Source of the DNA: Pseudomonas sp. R76
GTDB taxonomy: Bacteria > Pseudomonadota > Gammaproteobacteria > Pseudomonadales > Pseudomonadaceae
Length of the DNA: 64,000 nucleotides
Reading direction: 5' to 3'
NCBI RefSeq assembly: GCF_009834565.1
Contig: NZ_CP019428.1
Location: 1,674,001 to 1,738,000, forward strand
Of this stretch, positions 56,781 to 64,000 are shown in pieces. Under the pieces are notes generated by a model. It saw only the letters and a program-made list of their open reading frames with translations, searched no databases and had not been told where the DNA came from. Both the position numbers and the translations under genes were made by a program. Positions within the stretch are counted from its first letter, which is position 1; each line of letters opens with the position of its first letter.

Positions 56781-56845
56781 CCAGCGTTGCCAAGGATAAA
56801 GGCGTCGCTTGAGCTTGAGGTCGAACTCACCAAAGGACTATAACA

Positions 56846-57856
56846 ATGGCTCTCAGTAAAGAAGCGCCGGAGTTTGACATCGACGATGAGGTTCTCCTTG
56901 AAATGGAGATTCTCACCGAAAAGGAATCGATGTCGAATGATGAGGGGTCTGTTGCACCTTCAGTTCGCACCAAATCCAAGAACTCCACCGCGTTAAAGCA
57001 ACACAAGTACATTGACTACACGCGGGCGCTCGACGCCACGCAGCTGTACCTCAATGAAATCGGCTTTTCCCCTCTGCTCACTCCCGAAGAAGAAGTCCAT
57101 TTTGCGCGTTTGTCGCAAAAGGGCGATCCGGCTGGGCGCAAGCGCATGATTGAAAGCAACCTGCGACTGGTGGTGAAAATCGCCCGCCGCTACGTCAATC
57201 GTGGCCTGTCGCTGTTGGACCTGATCGAGGAGGGCAACCTGGGCTTGATCCGGGCGGTGGAGAAGTTCGACCCTGAGCGCGGCTTTCGCTTCTCAACCTA
57301 TGCCACCTGGTGGATTCGCCAGACCATCGAACGGGCGATCATGAATCAGACCCGCACGATCCGGTTGCCGATCCATGTGGTCAAGGAGCTCAACGTCTAC
57401 CTGCGGGCGGCGCGTGAGCTGACCCAAAAACTCGATCATGAACCCTCGCCTGAAGAAATTGCCAACCTGCTGGAGAAACCGGTAGGGGAGGTAAAACGTA
57501 TGCTCGGCCTGAACGAGCGCGTGTCTTCGGTCGATGTCTCGCTGGGTCCGGATTCGGATAAAACCCTGCTGGACACCCTGACGGATGATCGTCCGACGGA
57601 TCCTTGTGAGCTGTTGCAGGACGATGATCTTTCCCAAAGCATTGACCAGTGGCTGTCTGAGCTTACGGACAAGCAGCGTGAAGTGGTGATTCGCCGCTTC
57701 GGCCTGCGTGGCCATGAGAGCAGCACGCTGGAGGATGTAGGCCTGGAGATCGGCCTGACCCGTGAACGGGTGCGGCAGATCCAGGTAGAGGGCCTCAAGC
57801 GCTTGCGTGAGATCCTTGAGAAGAATGGCTTGTCGAGCGAGTCGTTGTTCCAGTAA
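56846..57856 (+). CDS. rpoS: RNA polymerase sigma factor RpoS
   Basis: A 336-residue sigma-38, master regulator of stationary phase and general stress. Regions are visible in order: 1.2 ([20 protein letters not shown]), 2.1-2.4 ([40 protein letters not shown]), 3 ([20 protein letters not shown]) and 4.2 ([20 protein letters not shown]). AAGGACTATAACA precedes the ATG. It ends the surE-pcm-nlpD-rpoS cluster. Confidence 0.98.
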   Translation: MALSKEAPEFDIDDEVLLEMEILTEKESMSNDEGSVAPSVRTKSKNSTALKQHKYIDYTRALDATQLYLNEIGFSPLLTPEEEVHFARLSQKGDPAGRKRMIESNLRLVVKIARRYVNRGLSLLDLIEEGNLGLIRAVEKFDPERGFRFSTYATWWIRQTIERAIMNQTRTIRLPIHVVKELNVYLRAARELTQKLDHEPSPEEIANLLEKPVGEVKRMLGLNERVSSVDVSLGPDSDKTLLDTLTDDRPTDPCELLQDDDLSQSIDQWLSELTDKQREVVIRRFGLRGHESSTLEDVGLEIGLTRERVRQIQVEGLKRLREILEKNGLSSESLFQ

Positions 57857-57875
57857 CGGCTTATACGCAGCTATG

Positions 57876-57911
57876 AAAACGCCCGGTGCATGGGAGTGCA
57901 CCGGGCGTTTT
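57876..57911 (+). terminator. Intrinsic terminator of rpoS
   Basis: AAAACGCCCGGTGCA pairs with TGCACCGGGCGTTTT over a 6-base loop, starting 20 bases after the rpoS stop and ending in the T-run. Confidence 0.9.
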
Positions 57912-57921
57912 GCTGTGCGCT

Positions 57922-58028
57922 GATCGTTCCCACGCGCTGCGTGCGAGTACAGCCAAGGACGCTCTGCGTCCCCCGGCGTGACGCAGAGCGTCACACGAGG
58001 CATTCCCACGCAGAGCGTGGGAACGATC
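57922..58028. repeat. Composite palindromic repeat of a second family
   Basis: Outer arms GATCGTTCCCACGC and GCGTGGGAACGATC enclose an inner hairpin, GACGCTCTGCGTC (57958-57970) with GACGCAGAGCGTC (57980-57992). The right arm continues CGCAGAGCGTGGG while the left reads CACGCGCTGCGTG, so it is imperfect. This family (GTTCCCACGC...) differs from the GTGGGAGC elements above. Confidence 0.83.
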
Positions 58029-58034
58029 AGGCAT

Positions 58035-58067
58035 AAAAAAACCCCGCTTTTAAGGGCGGGGTTTTTT
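58035..58067. terminator. Bidirectional terminator, cold-shock gene end
   Basis: AAAAAAA-CCCCGC, loop, GCGGGG-TTTTTT. The A-run before and T-run after the stem let it act on both strands; it lies 18 bases after the minus-strand cold-shock stop. Confidence 0.88.
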
Positions 58068-58085
58068 CGACTAAGTCAGTACAAG

Positions 58086-58295
58086 TTAGATAACTTGAAC
58101 TTCTTCAGCTTGCATGCCTTTCTGACCGCGGGTAGCGATGAAAGAAACCTGTTGGCCTTCTTTCAGGCTTTTGAAGCCGTCGGATTGGATAGCTTTGAAG
58201 TGAACGAACAGGTCGTCACCGGATTGTGGAGTGATGAAGCCGAAGCCTTTTTCATCGTTGAACCACTTAACGGTACCAGTTTGGCGATTAGACAT
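58086..58295 (-). CDS. Cold-shock protein (CspA/CapB type)
   Basis: A 69-residue cold-shock-domain RNA chaperone. RNP1 is KGFGFIT at ~16-22 and RNP2 is DLFVHF at ~28-33, flanked by [15 protein letters not shown] and MQAEEVQVI. It is closer to the canonical Pseudomonas CapB/CspA than the paralogue at 5,481. GGAGAT precedes the ATG. The upstream ~390 bases to dcd contain no gene, so a long cold-shock leader is possible. Confidence 0.95.
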   Translation of the reverse strand: MSNRQTGTVKWFNDEKGFGFITPQSGDDLFVHFKAIQSDGFKSLKEGQQVSFIATRGQKGMQAEEVQVI

Positions 58296-58613
58296 GGTGT
58301 ATCTCCTTGGACAAAGTTAACTGCGACTCAGGAAAAGCCCTGGCCGAGACTGAGTGCAAAGAGCAGGAAAAATTCTTGGAGATGGTTGGATCGAAATTCA
58401 ACATATCGTGTAGAGATTCTCAGTGACACAAGCAGCACAGTGGCGCCACCTTAACCCTTTTTGCGGAACGTGCCAATGGTATTTCCGAAGGTTTCTCTAT
58501 TTTCGTGACTGGCGGTGGTATTTACAGTCACTGCCGGCTGCACTATGAGTCCCGGCCCCGCTGGCTGCGGCTTATAGCAGCCAGTGCATTCGTCAAGAAA
58601 AGCCCCGCGCCCT
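58296..58613. other. Gene-free gap between the cold-shock gene and dcd
   Basis: About 320 bases with no credible open frame on either strand. It should hold the minus-strand cold-shock promoter and leader; I found no clear hexamers. CTGGCTGC-GGCTTATA-GCAGCCAG near 58,560-58,583 is a small palindrome. Confidence 0.5.
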
Positions 58614-58642
58614 TTGAACCCCACGGCCGGCCCCGGTAAGAT
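58614..58642 (+). promoter_or_regulatory. Sigma-70-type promoter of dcd
   Basis: TTGAAC and TAAGAT separated by 17 bases, 43 bases before the dcd ATG, predicting a short leader. Confidence 0.65.
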
Positions 58643-58684
58643 GCCCAACAGAATTTTTCCACCTCGCTATTCAGGACACCCGCC

Positions 58685-59251
58685 ATGAGCATCAAATCGG
58701 ACAAGTGGATTCGCCGCATGGCGCAAGAACACGGCATGATCGAACCGTTCGTTGAACGCCAGATTCGTGGCGAAGGCGATGAGCGTGTGATTTCGTACGG
58801 TGTGTCCAGCTACGGCTACGACGTGCGTTGCGCCGATGAGTTCAAGGTGTTCACCAATATCAATTCGGCGATTGTCGACCCGAAAAACTTCGACGAAAAG
58901 AGCTTCGTCGACGTCAAGAGCGACGTGTGCATCATCCCGCCAAACTCTTTCGCCCTGGCGCGCACCGTGGAGTTTTTCCGCATTCCCCGCGACGTACTGA
59001 CCATTTGCCTGGGTAAAAGCACCTACGCGCGTTGCGGCATTATCGTCAACGTGACGCCGCTTGAGCCGGAATGGGAAGGTCACGTGACCCTGGAGTTCTC
59101 CAACACCACCACATTGCCGGCGAAGATCTACGCCAACGAAGGCGTGGCACAGATGCTGTTCCTGCAGTCCGACGAGGCCTGTGAAGTGTCCTACAAAGAC
59201 CGCGCGGGCAAGTATCAGGGCCAGCGCGGCGTCACACTCCCACGCGCTTGA
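58685..59251 (+). CDS. dcd: dCTP deaminase
   Basis: A 188-residue trimeric enzyme deaminating dCTP to dUTP for thymidylate synthesis. The sequence contains [20 protein letters not shown], the catalytic Glu in [20 protein letters not shown], and [13 protein letters not shown] at the C-terminus, as in bacterial Dcd. ATG is preceded by a weak site (CACCCGCC). The frame fits the usual family length exactly. Confidence 0.97.
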   Translation: MSIKSDKWIRRMAQEHGMIEPFVERQIRGEGDERVISYGVSSYGYDVRCADEFKVFTNINSAIVDPKNFDEKSFVDVKSDVCIIPPNSFALARTVEFFRIPRDVLTICLGKSTYARCGIIVNVTPLEPEWEGHVTLEFSNTTTLPAKIYANEGVAQMLFLQSDEACEVSYKDRAGKYQGQRGVTLPRA

Positions 59252-59358
59252 TCGAAAGGTCTTACACGTAAAGGGAATTAGTCTGCGGGAAGTGACTCTA
59301 TTGGGTGTACTGCCTCGGTGCGTGCAAAACGCGCCGAGCCACGCTTGAGGAGTACTTT

Positions 59359-59556
59359 ATGAAGATCGACCCGCGAATCAGCGCCGAACTCGCCCGGCTT
59401 GAACCCAACCAGATTGGTGTTTTGGCCTGGTCCCTGATGGCCGACCCTGCGTATGCAGGCGGCATCCCTGGCCAACCTGACGAAGATTACCCCCAGCCCA
59501 CCGAGCCCGGTGTGCCAACAATTCCCGATGAGCCGCCACCCGCACCCGTCGCTTGA
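59359..59556 (+). CDS. Small protein with Pro/Glu-rich tail, unknown function
   Basis: A 65-residue open frame with a good ribosome site (GAGGAGT 6 bases before the ATG). The first half (MKIDPRISAELARLEPNQIG) is a helical soluble segment and the second half is Pro/Glu/Asp-rich (QPDEDYPQPTEPGVPTIPDE). No signal peptide, membrane helix or known domain is visible. It stands ~107 bases after dcd and before a convergent pdeM. I do not recognise it; coding is supported by the start context and by the two-part composition. Confidence 0.6.
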   Translation: MKIDPRISAELARLEPNQIGVLAWSLMADPAYAGGIPGQPDEDYPQPTEPGVPTIPDEPPPAPVA

Positions 59557-59587
59557 CGGTTGTGTGTCAGCACGTCTGGCCGGACCT

Positions 59588-60238
59588 TTACTGGACTGGC
59601 CAGACATCCTCATCGCCGATCACGTAGATCCGCTGATCATCCTTCTGATCCACCGCATAGCCACCGGTAAAGGCGCCAAATGCGGGTAGCAGGCTGACCC
59701 GCAGCCCAAGCTGAAAGCAGGGCAGGCGCAAACTCTGCCGGCCCTTGCCGCGCAACCGATACACCGGATGCACATGCCCCGCCAGCACATGGTGGCTGGC
59801 GTGCGCTTCCGGCTCGTGTTGCAGCGCAAACGGGCCCATCAGCAAGGGTTCGGTGACAACCTCAATCCCTAGGTCGGCAGGCGGGTCGCCCGCGCGCTTA
59901 TCATGGTTGCCGCGAATCAACGTCAGGGCCAACTCGCGATTGCGATCCCGCCAGGCCCTCAAGGCGCTCAGGGTGCCGCTGGCGTGCGAGCCGGGGCCAT
60001 GCAGGAAGTCGCCGAGAAAGATCACCTGCGCGCACGGCAGAGCCGATAACAAGCGGTCCAGACGCTGCAAGTTCTCGGTGGTGGTGCCCTGCGGCACCGG
60101 TTGCCCCAGGCTGCGATAGGCCGAGGCCTTGCCAAAATGCGCATCGGCAATCAGCAGGCACCGGCGCGCGGGCCAGTACATGGCCTTTTCCGCCAGCAGC
60201 CATAGTTCTTCTCCCTCAAGTGTCACCGAACACACCAT
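59588..60238 (-). CDS. pdeM: Ligase-associated endonuclease PdeM (metallophosphoesterase)
   Basis: A 216-residue calcineurin-like phosphoesterase. The metal-binding blocks occur in order: LLIADAHFGK (D-x-H), VIFLGDFLHGPGSH (GD), LIRGNHDKR (GNHD) and LAGHVHPVYRL (GHVH). Members of this branch are encoded with a DNA ligase and a Lhr-like helicase and are thought to work in DNA damage response. ATG at 60238 overlaps the helicase stop by one base (TGATG), so translation is coupled. Confidence 0.92.
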   Translation of the reverse strand: MVCSVTLEGEELWLLAEKAMYWPARRCLLIADAHFGKASAYRSLGQPVPQGTTTENLQRLDRLLSALPCAQVIFLGDFLHGPGSHASGTLSALRAWRDRNRELALTLIRGNHDKRAGDPPADLGIEVVTEPLLMGPFALQHEPEAHASHHVLAGHVHPVYRLRGKGRQSLRLPCFQLGLRVSLLPAFGAFTGGYAVDQKDDQRIYVIGDEDVWPVQ

Positions 60239-62718
60239 CAACGTTTCCCGTTATCCGCGACTTTTTCCAAGTCCTTTACCATCCGCGCAATGCGTTCCGA
60301 GAGCTTCTCCGAACTCATGCTCTCGCGCATCCGCTCAACCAGCAGCGGGAAGGCCAGCGGCGTCGTTCGCTCAATCACATGCAAGTCCAGTTTCAGCGCC
60401 GACAGGTGGAGCAATGTCGCTTCCAACCGACGAATATCCAACTCGTCACGCAGGACTTCTTCCCCGGCCTGGGTCAGCAAAAGGTTCTCTGGGTCGTATT
60501 GCTTGAACACTTCAAAAAACAAACCGCTGGAAGCCTGCACCTGGCGTGTGCTTTTGGGGGCGCCGGGATAACCGGCAAACACCAGCCCGGCGATGCGTGC
60601 GATTTCGCGAAAGCGGCGCAAGGCCAGTTCACCTGCATTCAGGCTCTGCGCCACGTCCAACAGCAAGTTGGCCGGACTCAACAGCGCTTCGTTGAGCAAC
60701 AGGGGCCACTCCACCGGCGTGGCACTCAACAGCTCCAGGCCGTAATCATTCACTGCAATCGAAAAGGTCACAGGTTGCATTTGGCTGACGCGCCACGCCA
60801 GCAAACTCGCCAGCCCCAGATGCACCTGGCGCCCGGCAAACGGGTAAAGAAACAGGTGCCATCCCTCCCGCGACTTCAGCGCTTCGGCCAGCAAATGCGT
60901 GCGCGTCGGCAGGCCTGACCAGCGCAACTGAGTTTGCAGCAAAGGTTGCACTGCGCGCATTTCCGGGCCGTCGAAGTGTCCGTGCGCTGCCGCATCAAAA
61001 CGCTCGACCACAGCCTGGGCCAGCTCATTGGAAAGCGGCATGCGCCCGCCATTCCAGCGCGGCACGGCGGCTTTTTTCGCGGTGCTGCGGCGCACATAGG
61101 CGGTCATGTTCTCTACCCGCACCAATTCCAGTAAACGCCCGGCAAACAGGAAACCGTCGCCGGGTTTGAGCCGCGCAATAAAACCTTCTTCGACACTGCC
61201 CAGGTTCTTGCCGCCGCCGCCCTTGCTCCAGAATTTCAGCTGGATACTCGCATCGCTGACGATGGTGCCGACGCTCATGCGATGGCGCCGCGCCAGGCGC
61301 GCATCCGGCACGCGCCAGACGCCTTGCTCATCGGGCTCCACACGGCGGTAGTCGGGGTAGGCGGTCAGCGACAGCCCGCCATGGCGCACAAACCCCAGCG
61401 CCCAGGCCCAATCAGCGTCCGTGAGGTCGCGATAAGCCCACGCACCGCGTACTTCCGCGAGCAGCGCGTCGGGCGTAAACCCGCCGCCAAGGGCCATGCT
61501 CACCAGATGTTGTACGAGCACATCCAGCGGCTTGTAAGGCGATTCGCGAGCTTCAATGCGCCGCTGCGCAATCGCATCCTGGGCGGCGGCGGCCTCCACC
61601 AGCTCCAGGCTATGGGTCGGCACCAGCGTCACCCGCGACGGCCGCCCCGGCGCATGGCCGGAGCGCCCGGCGCGTTGCATCAGGCGCGCCACGCCTTTGG
61701 CCGAGCCGATTTGCAGCACGCGCTCCACCGGCAGGAAGTCCACGCCCAAATCCAGGCTGGAGGTGCACACCACCGCCTTGAGCTGGCCGTCTTTCAAGGC
61801 GCGCTCCACCCAGTCGCGGGTTTCGCGGGACAGCGAGCCGTGATGCAAGGCGATCACGCCCGCCCAATCCGGGCGCGCCTCCAGCAACGCCTGATACCAG
61901 ATTTCCGACTGCGCGCGCGTATTGGTAAACACCAGGCAACTGCTGCTGGAGTGCACTTCGGCGACGACCTGCGGCAACATCTTCAAACCAATATGCCCGG
62001 CCCAGGGAAAACGCTCGGTGGTAGGCGGCAACAAGGTATCGACCTGCAACGCTTTGGCCGTTTGCCCCTGCACATTGATCCCGCCGCCTTGTGGGACCAA
62101 CACTTCCAACGCGTGAGCCTGATTACCCAGCGTCGCCGAAATCCCCCACACCATCAGTTCCGGGTGCCAGCGCCGCAAGCGCGCCAACGCCAGTTGCAAC
62201 TGCACGCCACGCTTATTGCCGATCAGTTCGTGCCACTCATCCACGATCACCATGCGCACGTGCGCCAGGCTCGTCTCGCTGTCAGCCCGCGCCAGCATCA
62301 ATGTCAGGCTTTCCGGCGTGGTGACCAGCGCGGTCGGCTGGCGGCGGCTCTGGCGCGCGCGTTCACTGCTGCTGGTGTCGCCGGTGCGCAGGCCGACGCT
62401 CCAGGGAACCTGCAACGCCGCAAGCGGCGCTTCTAGGGCGCGCGCAGTGTCGGCCGCAAGTGCACGCATGGGCGTGATCCACAGCACTGTCAGCGGTTCA
62501 GCAGGTGGCTTGCGTTTACCCGTGGCGGGCGGGCGAGTGATGGCGAAACGATTGAGGGCGGCAAACCACAGCGCATAGGTTTTACCCGCGCCCGTGCTGG
62601 CATGCAGTAAGCCCGAGTGGCCTTGCTTGACCGCCGCCCACACCGCTTTCTGAAAGGCGAACGGCTTCCAGCCCTTGGCGGCAAACCAGTGTTTTGCGAA
62701 ATCGTGGGGTTTTGCCAT
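60238..62718 (-). CDS. Ligase-associated DEXH-box (Lhr-type) helicase
   Basis: An 826-residue superfamily 2 helicase. Motif I is [15 protein letters not shown], motif II VDEWHEL (DEWH), motif [12 protein letters not shown], and later [11 protein letters not shown] and [14 protein letters not shown] (motif VI). The C-terminal half is the Lhr-core-type extension. This branch is normally encoded with an ATP-dependent ligase, an exonuclease and PdeM. The start is taken at ATG 62718 ([11 protein letters not shown]); a TTG 11 codons upstream (62751) has GGAGGG before it and is possible. Only PdeM of the module is adjacent here. Confidence 0.92.
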   Translation of the reverse strand: MAKPHDFAKHWFAAKGWKPFAFQKAVWAAVKQGHSGLLHASTGAGKTYALWFAALNRFAITRPPATGKRKPPAEPLTVLWITPMRALAADTARALEAPLAALQVPWSVGLRTGDTSSSERARQSRRQPTALVTTPESLTLMLARADSETSLAHVRMVIVDEWHELIGNKRGVQLQLALARLRRWHPELMVWGISATLGNQAHALEVLVPQGGGINVQGQTAKALQVDTLLPPTTERFPWAGHIGLKMLPQVVAEVHSSSSCLVFTNTRAQSEIWYQALLEARPDWAGVIALHHGSLSRETRDWVERALKDGQLKAVVCTSSLDLGVDFLPVERVLQIGSAKGVARLMQRAGRSGHAPGRPSRVTLVPTHSLELVEAAAAQDAIAQRRIEARESPYKPLDVLVQHLVSMALGGGFTPDALLAEVRGAWAYRDLTDADWAWALGFVRHGGLSLTAYPDYRRVEPDEQGVWRVPDARLARRHRMSVGTIVSDASIQLKFWSKGGGGKNLGSVEEGFIARLKPGDGFLFAGRLLELVRVENMTAYVRRSTAKKAAVPRWNGGRMPLSNELAQAVVERFDAAAHGHFDGPEMRAVQPLLQTQLRWSGLPTRTHLLAEALKSREGWHLFLYPFAGRQVHLGLASLLAWRVSQMQPVTFSIAVNDYGLELLSATPVEWPLLLNEALLSPANLLLDVAQSLNAGELALRRFREIARIAGLVFAGYPGAPKSTRQVQASSGLFFEVFKQYDPENLLLTQAGEEVLRDELDIRRLEATLLHLSALKLDLHVIERTTPLAFPLLVERMRESMSSEKLSERIARMVKDLEKVADNGKR

Positions 62719-62733
62719 ACGGCGGCTGACGCT

Positions 62734-62762
62734 CTGGAGGCTCTCTTTCAAAGACCCTCCAG
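62734..62762. terminator. Hairpin between the ABC ATPase and helicase genes
   Basis: CTGGAGG (62734-62740) and CCTCCAG (62756-62762) form a perfect stem, 13 bases after the ABC ATPase stop on the minus strand. TCTTT/AAAGA inside can extend it. No T-run follows. It overlaps the putative TTG start of the helicase. Confidence 0.45.
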
Positions 62763-62775
62763 GCGTCGCAAAGGT

Positions 62776-63540
62776 TTACTTCAAATTACCGCTCAGGAAC
62801 TGCTGCAGGCGCTCGCTCTTCGGATTGCCCAGCACGTCCTCAGGCTTTCCTTGCTCTTCCACCAGGCCCTTGTGCAGGAACAGCACCTGGCTCGACACCT
62901 TGCGCGCAAAGCTCATCTCGTGGGTGACCATGATCATGGTGCGGCCTTCCTCGGCCAGCCCCTGGATCACCTTCAACACTTCTCCGACCAGCTCCGGGTC
63001 GAGGGCCGAGGTTGGCTCGTCGAACAGCATTACCTCCGGCTCCATCGCCAGGGCTCGGGCGATGGCCACCCGTTGCTGCTGGCCGCCGGAGAGGAACGCC
63101 GGGTATTGATCGGCCACGCGCGCCGGCAAGCCCACCTTGTCCAGGTAGCGACGGGCGCGGTCTTCGGCGTCCTTCTTGCTGCAACCCAGCACCCGGCGCG
63201 GGGCCATGGTGATGTTTTCCAGCACGCTCATGTGGCTCCACAGGTTGAAGTGCTGAAACACCATCGCCAGCCGCGTGCGCAGGCGTTGCAGTTCGGCGTC
63301 GTCGGCCACGCGCATGCCGTGGCGGTCGCTGACCATGCGGATCGGCTGGCCGTCGAGGGTCATCGCGCCGTCGTTGGGGGTTTCCAGAAAGTTGATGCAG
63401 CGCAAAAAGGTACTTTTGCCGGAACCGCTGGCGCCGATCAGGCTGATCACGTCACCGGTCTTGGCCTTGAGCGAAACACCTTTGAGCACTTCATTGTCGC
63501 CATAGCTTTTATGCAGGCCTTCAACCGTCAATTTGTACAT
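62776..63540 (-). CDS. Polar amino-acid ABC transporter ATPase (HisP/AotP type)
   Basis: A 254-residue ABC ATPase energising uptake of amino acids or opines. Walker A is [15 protein letters not shown], signature [16 protein letters not shown], Walker [14 protein letters not shown] and switch His in VTHEM. The His-family insert [20 protein letters not shown] is present. [20 protein letters not shown] resembles P. aeruginosa AotP (arginine/ornithine uptake). The start at 63540 is chosen because the extension upstream overlaps the next gene's tail. The AstE-like gene on the same strand just before it suggests a transporter for arginine- or succinylglutamate-like compounds. Confidence 0.92.
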   Translation of the reverse strand: MYKLTVEGLHKSYGDNEVLKGVSLKAKTGDVISLIGASGSGKSTFLRCINFLETPNDGAMTLDGQPIRMVSDRHGMRVADDAELQRLRTRLAMVFQHFNLWSHMSVLENITMAPRRVLGCSKKDAEDRARRYLDKVGLPARVADQYPAFLSGGQQQRVAIARALAMEPEVMLFDEPTSALDPELVGEVLKVIQGLAEEGRTMIMVTHEMSFARKVSSQVLFLHKGLVEEQGKPEDVLGNPKSERLQQFLSGNLK

Positions 63541-63553
63541 GGGGCGTGCATCC

Positions 63554-64000
63554 TCAAGGCGAAAGTAGGTAGCCGCTGCGATAGGCCTCGGTGCCGGCGA
63601 CATGGCTGATCACCATCCCGGCAGTGGCCATGCGCCGCAGCGAACGGGCGTAAAGCAGGCCGGCCTTTTGGCAGTGCACAGGCGTTACGCGGTCAGTAAT
63701 GGGGTCGATGATTTCGGCGATCAGTTGCCCGGCTTCCAGGTATTCCCCCGGCAGCACGCTGAACACCAGCAGGCCGCCGACCGGCGTGGTCACCGGTTCC
63801 ACGCCCGCCAGCGGGGTGGCCGGGTAGGGCAGCTCGGGCAGTGGCGCCGCGTCGCCGGCAATCGCGCCGAAGTGTGTCAGGTAGTCGATGATCGCCTGGC
63901 AGTCGAGGCTAGCCAGGCCATGATTGACGTCGCCTTGGCCGCGCAACTCGACGGTCACCGAGAAGCTGCCCATGGGGATCGGGAAGCGCTCGCCGAAGCG
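63554..64000 (-). CDS. Succinylglutamate desuccinylase/aspartoacylase family, C-terminal part
   Basis: The last ~148 residues of a zinc deacylase of the AstE/AspA family; the frame stays open to the window end, so the N-terminal zinc site lies outside. Visible are GSFSVTVELRGQGDVNHGLA and a late beta-rich domain (GGLLVFSVLPGEYLEAGQLI, AEIIDPITDRVTPVHCQKAG) containing the LFVSREARFVYP-equivalent end, here AGLLYARSLRRMATAGMVIS. It ends 14 bases before the ABC ATPase start and is likely co-transcribed with it. The substrate is unknown. Confidence 0.87.
   Translation of the reverse strand, partial: RFGERFPIPMGSFSVTVELRGQGDVNHGLASLDCQAIIDYLTHFGAIAGDAAPLPELPYPATPLAGVEPVTTPVGGLLVFSVLPGEYLEAGQLIAEIIDPITDRVTPVHCQKAGLLYARSLRRMATAGMVISHVAGTEAYRSGYLLSP

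Overview
The window is a stretch of chromosome from a Pseudomonas, most likely of the P. fluorescens group. The reasons are the GC-rich coding, the long conserved gene order from the DAP/lysine genes through rpsB-tsf, the envelope and lipid A genes, dnaE, eno and rpoS, and the scattered short inverted repeats (REPIN-like) typical of that group. Species assignment is inference; no database search was possible. Nearly all of the sequence is core genome. No rRNA, tRNA, CRISPR array, insertion sequence or prophage was seen.

Layout. At 1-1,128 lie the tail of an RND efflux pump gene and a LysE-type exporter. At 1,598-5,299, on the minus strand, lie plsB, a YbaY-like lipoprotein gene and a DUF4197 gene. 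From 5,481 to 11,072 there is a cold-shock gene, then the minus-strand run dapE-rlmA-small conserved gene, and ndvB. At 11,290-15,327 tcdA converges on csdA-csdE, followed by dapD and an ArsC-like gene. At 15,567-23,017 are a Na+/H+ antiporter, an AT-richer metalloprotease gene, dapC, glnD and map. At 23,404-38,048 one long plus-strand series carries rpsB, tsf, pyrH, frr, uppS, cdsA, dxr, rseP, bamA, skp, lpxD, fabZ, lpxA, lpxB and rnhB. It joins translation, ribosome recycling, isoprenoid and phospholipid supply, outer-membrane protein assembly and lipid A synthesis. At 38,126-49,606 follow dnaE, accA, tilS, pyrG, kdsA, eno, ftsB and ispD. At 49,718-52,690 a LysR regulator diverges from a formaldehyde-detoxification pair (frmA-fghA). 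At 52,745-57,856 are ispF, truD, surE, pcm, nlpD and rpoS. At 58,086-64,000 are a second cold-shock gene, dcd, a small unknown gene, a ligase-associated helicase/PdeM pair, an amino-acid-type ABC ATPase and the tail of an AstE/aspartoacylase-family gene.

The genes form connected pathways. dapC, dapD and dapE supply diaminopimelate and lysine. dxr, ispD and ispF make isoprenoid precursors, which uppS extends to undecaprenyl diphosphate. fabZ, accA, plsB and cdsA serve fatty acid and phospholipid synthesis. lpxD, lpxA, lpxB and kdsA make lipid A and Kdo, and bamA, skp and rseP serve outer-membrane assembly and surveillance. csdA, csdE and tcdA belong to sulfur transfer and tRNA modification. 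surE, pcm, nlpD and rpoS form the conserved stationary-phase cluster.

The non-core signals are few: an orphan astacin-like metalloprotease in an AT-richer patch, six REPIN-like elements (one with duplicated arms, one in reversed arrangement), a second repeat family after rpoS, and a helicase-PdeM pair without its usual ligase and exonuclease next to it. I did not find a convincing new multi-gene system.
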